Source: Mnemiopsis leidyi (taxonomy: Eukaryota; Ctenophora; Tentaculata; Lobata; Bolinopsidae). Taken from it: a DNA stretch of 21,655 nucleotides. The notes under the pieces are model-generated. The model did no database searches. It had not been told where the DNA came from and saw only the letters and a list, made by a program, of their open reading frames with translations. This document shows positions 19,455 to 21,655 of this stretch, one piece after another; positions within the stretch are counted from its first letter, which is position 1, and each line of letters begins with the position of its first letter. Location of the stretch: assembly GCA_000226015.1 (NCBI GenBank), contig JH153298.1, positions 25,528-47,182 on the forward strand. The letters are read 5' to 3'. A program made the translations under genes and the position numbers.

Positions 19455-20275
19455 ATGTCCGATGTAGATGTCAAGACGAACAAGAAACGTGGAGCTGTTG
19501 GAAGACCCAAGAAGGTTGTTAAAAGCCCAAAGAAGAACTCTCGTCTAGATTCAGGTGACATATCCAATGATTTTGACTATTGTCCTTGCAAGAGTTACAT
19601 TGATGAAGAGCTTTCTGTTTAATGTGAGAACTGTAACAAGTATTGGCATTTGTGTTCTTTTGGTTTGCGTGGACTGAATATGAAGATATGGTGCAGTTGT
19701 TGGAAATTGGAAGTGTCAAGATTTTTACTCCTGTCCGTACTCATATAAGGACACAGCACCCAAATTGCACCAAACAAATGACTGCAGGACAATGAAAGTC
19801 AGGGTCAGGGATGAGCTTCATGCCATCTAAACTGTGATCAAGGCCACCATTTAAGATGCTGTGAGGAATTTGCTGTCTGATTCAGTATGTTCAAAGGAAG
19901 ATGTGGAGCATGTAGTCAAAAGTTATGCAGATGCCACTAGAACTGTCCAGAAGAACGTTGTTGAAGAGGCCGCTGTTGCACAATCTTCCAAAAGAGTTGT
20001 TGAAAGTGTTGTCAGACAACTAGATACTGACAAGGTTGAATGGGAGAAAAGGAAGGTTTATGTTGTTATTCTCAACACACCTGAACCAAAGAAGGCGTCT
20101 GTACCAGAAGACAAGAAAAAAAGAGCACCTGAAATACTGCAACAGTACTTTGGGGATACCTGCTAAACACATAAAAGTGTGTCGAAGGGCAGGGAAAATT
20201 GATGAATCCAAGCCAGAATACTGTAGACCACTAATCATCAAGCTAAGGATGAAGAATTGGTGAATGAGTGGAGTA

Positions 20276-20280
20276 AAGAT
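20276..20280. repeat. target site duplication, left copy (AAGAT)
   Basis: AAGAT directly before the LTR at 20281 matches AAGAT at 21075-21079. Placing the insertion here makes the flanking PHD-element frame continuous. Confidence 0.8.
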
Positions 20281-21074
20281 TGTTATTATGTATCTTGTTT
20301 AAGATAATAATATTTGTATAACTATATTGTATAATATCTAGCAAGGGCTCAAGGGACAGCCATGGGGCTGATGTAAACGGGACTAAACAGCAGGTAACAG
20401 ACCAGAGATCCGACACCTAGAGCTGTAGGTGAGCCAGTGTCTGAGGGATCAGTCTGGAGAGTTAAGCTGTAAGTATAGTCTGTATGTTTGTACTGTCAGC
20501 GACTTTGAGTTTCTTACTTTCTACGTTTAGTAGTTTTCTAGTATTAGGATTAGTTCTTGGTTTCTTGAGTGTACTTAGTTTACACTTTCCCAGGTTTTTG
20601 TTTATACGGGTGTGGAACAAGTGTGGTACTTAAGTAACGGTGTAACGGGAACTACGGTCAGAGTTGTAGTATATCTGGAACCACGGACGAGTAAACAGAG
20701 TACTCAAAGTGACTAGAGAGATCGGGTTTGTGAGTTATTGTGATAAGGGTACAACTCACTTTCATATCACCAACGGGAAAAGTTTAATATTACTAACAGA
20801 AGAGACATTAACAAATATGGATTTGTGAAACCTATTTGTGATAAATATTTGTATTTGTATTGAAGATTGTTTTGATCACTCATCTTCACTCACAAGAGTA
20901 GTTAACGGGAAGTGACAAGTGAGAGAGTATCGAGTGAGTAGGAATACCAACTTACCTCATCAGTGTATTAGATTGTGATTCTTTTACATTGATATAATAA
21001 CTTTGTTTCTTTTGTAACCCAAAACTTACAGAGTTTACTTTTGTCTAACACTCTCCCCATACCCAGATATAACA
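20281..21074. mobile_element. solo LTR of an LTR retrotransposon (794 bp)
   Basis: The segment begins TGTTAT and ends ATAACA, which are inverted copies with the TG...CA ends typical of LTRs. It is bounded by the 5-bp duplication AAGAT. It contains no coding frame, and removing it with one AAGAT rejoins the interrupted host frame in phase, so it is a solo LTR left by recombination rather than a full element. The lineage (Ty3, BEL/Pao or Copia-like) cannot be told from the LTR alone. Confidence 0.85.
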
Positions 21075-21079
21075 AAGAT
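21075..21079. repeat. target site duplication, right copy (AAGAT)
   Basis: Second copy of the 5-bp duplication, immediately after the LTR terminal ATAACA. Confidence 0.8.
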
Positions 21080-21247
21080 GGCAAAGGCCACAAAACTGCT
21101 AGTGGCCACCGGATAAACAAGGACTTATGTACAGCTGACAGGAAGGCAAATTTTCTGTCAAGAGAAGCGAGAAGAAAGAGAACACAGAAGATAGATAAGA
21201 TCTTCCTAATATTTTTTATACCAATGCAGGAGGATTCTTATAAATAA

Positions 21248-21655
21248 ATAAATAATAAATAATTGATAATGATGCCAGCATCATCACAACTAAACTCTAA
21301 AAATATCTTTAAAACTCTAAATTCAATAATTATTAAACACAATCTTTAAAACCTTTAAAATTTCTGAGTGAAGCGAGTGATACACATAACTTTGAGTAAA
21401 CTAATGCTGATTACAATATACAGTACAAGGAGGTGGGTAACGTTAGTAAGCTCCTCTTGCGATGCACAAACCCATCTAAAAAAGACTTGTACTCGTCATC
21501 GAGTGATACAGAGTATCCTCAATAAATTTGATGTATTTGTAGTGTTGAAATAGTTTAATTATTGAATAGCAAATGTATTCAAGTTAAATTAAACTAATAG
21601 ATGTTTATAAACTTCTTTTAGCTACAAAAGGGTTATCTTTTAGAAAACTGTTATG
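21248..21655. other. AT-rich tail, nothing recognised
   Basis: It starts in a short (AATA)n run at 21240-21262, perhaps the 3' end of the retroelement. Beyond that there are repeated AAACTCTAAA words near 21290-21325. The 61-codon open frame at 21368-21553 shows no family features. Confidence 0.5.

Larger units (their letters stand above)
19455..21247 (+). pseudogene. decayed PHD-finger/coiled-coil ORF, probably non-LTR retrotransposon ORF1
   Basis: From ATG 19455 the frame reads a basic N-terminus (KKRGAVGRPKK, AT-hook-like GRP) and then a PHD-type zinc finger: CPC, CENC, YWHLC, and after a frameshift WKCQDFYSC. A TAA interrupts the finger at 19620-19622. More stops precede an open stretch at 19861-20166 that looks coiled-coil (VVKSYADATRTVQKN). 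A shifted frame then gives IKVCRRAGKIDESKPEYCRP, and after the inserted LTR the end reads INKDLCTADRKANF and REARRKR. PHD finger plus coiled coil plus basic nucleic-acid-binding end is known from ORF1 of CR1/L2-like elements. No reverse transcriptase was found nearby, so this is a truncated dead copy. A host chromatin pseudogene is the alternative. Confidence 0.55.

Noticed and set aside
20036-20263. Overlapping + and - frames near 20020-20263 as separate genes
   Set aside because: The + frame is the frameshifted continuation of the PHD-element remnant and the - frame is its shadow.

Overview
The window is eukaryotic nuclear DNA, most likely from a marine invertebrate. It is AT-rich, has GT-AG introns at consistent phases, many minisatellites and decayed retroelements, and animal gene families (mucin-type O-glycosyltransferase, rhodopsin-like GPCR, a module resembling the PCSK9 C-terminus). 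A cnidarian, perhaps a hydrozoan, fits best, but this is inference from gene style and no marker gene settles it. There is no prokaryotic-type operon, CRISPR array, rRNA or tRNA that I can support.

Left part (about 1-5000, + strand). A five-exon gene at 718-3721 encodes a secreted protein of about 404 aa with a signal peptide, a probable beta-trefoil lectin-like domain and a beta-rich domain I do not recognise. Next comes a two-exon gene at 3660-4974 encoding a signal-peptide-bearing, Ser/Asp-rich single-pass membrane protein with four 17-residue repeats, a polybasic stop-transfer sequence and a poly-Glu tail. Its first exon overlaps the last exon of the first gene in another frame.

Centre (6678-18341, - strand). 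A seven-exon GALNT gene (polypeptide N-acetylgalactosaminyltransferase, closest in motif style to GALNT11) spans nearly 12 kb. Every junction is in phase except exon 2/exon 3. There the 4.5-kb intron ends inside a 23-bp minisatellite whose unit is itself a 3' splice site, and the frame is off by two nucleotides. That same intron holds two further genes: an intronless GPCR on the - strand (12862-13920) and, on the + strand, a two-exon secreted protein with two Cys-rich modules like those of the PCSK9 C-terminal domain (15679-16496).

Right part (about 18400-21655). This is repeat-derived DNA. A decayed PHD-finger plus coiled-coil ORF, probably non-LTR retrotransposon ORF1, is split by a solo LTR of 794 bp with matching inverted termini and a 5-bp target duplication.

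Three of the genes encode proteins destined for the secretory route and GALNT would act in the Golgi, but nothing here shows that they form one system. The points most worth a second look are the amplified splice acceptor beside an out-of-frame GALNT junction, the free-standing PCSK9-tail-like protein nested in an intron, the overlapping secreted/membrane gene pair, and the acidic-repeat membrane protein.
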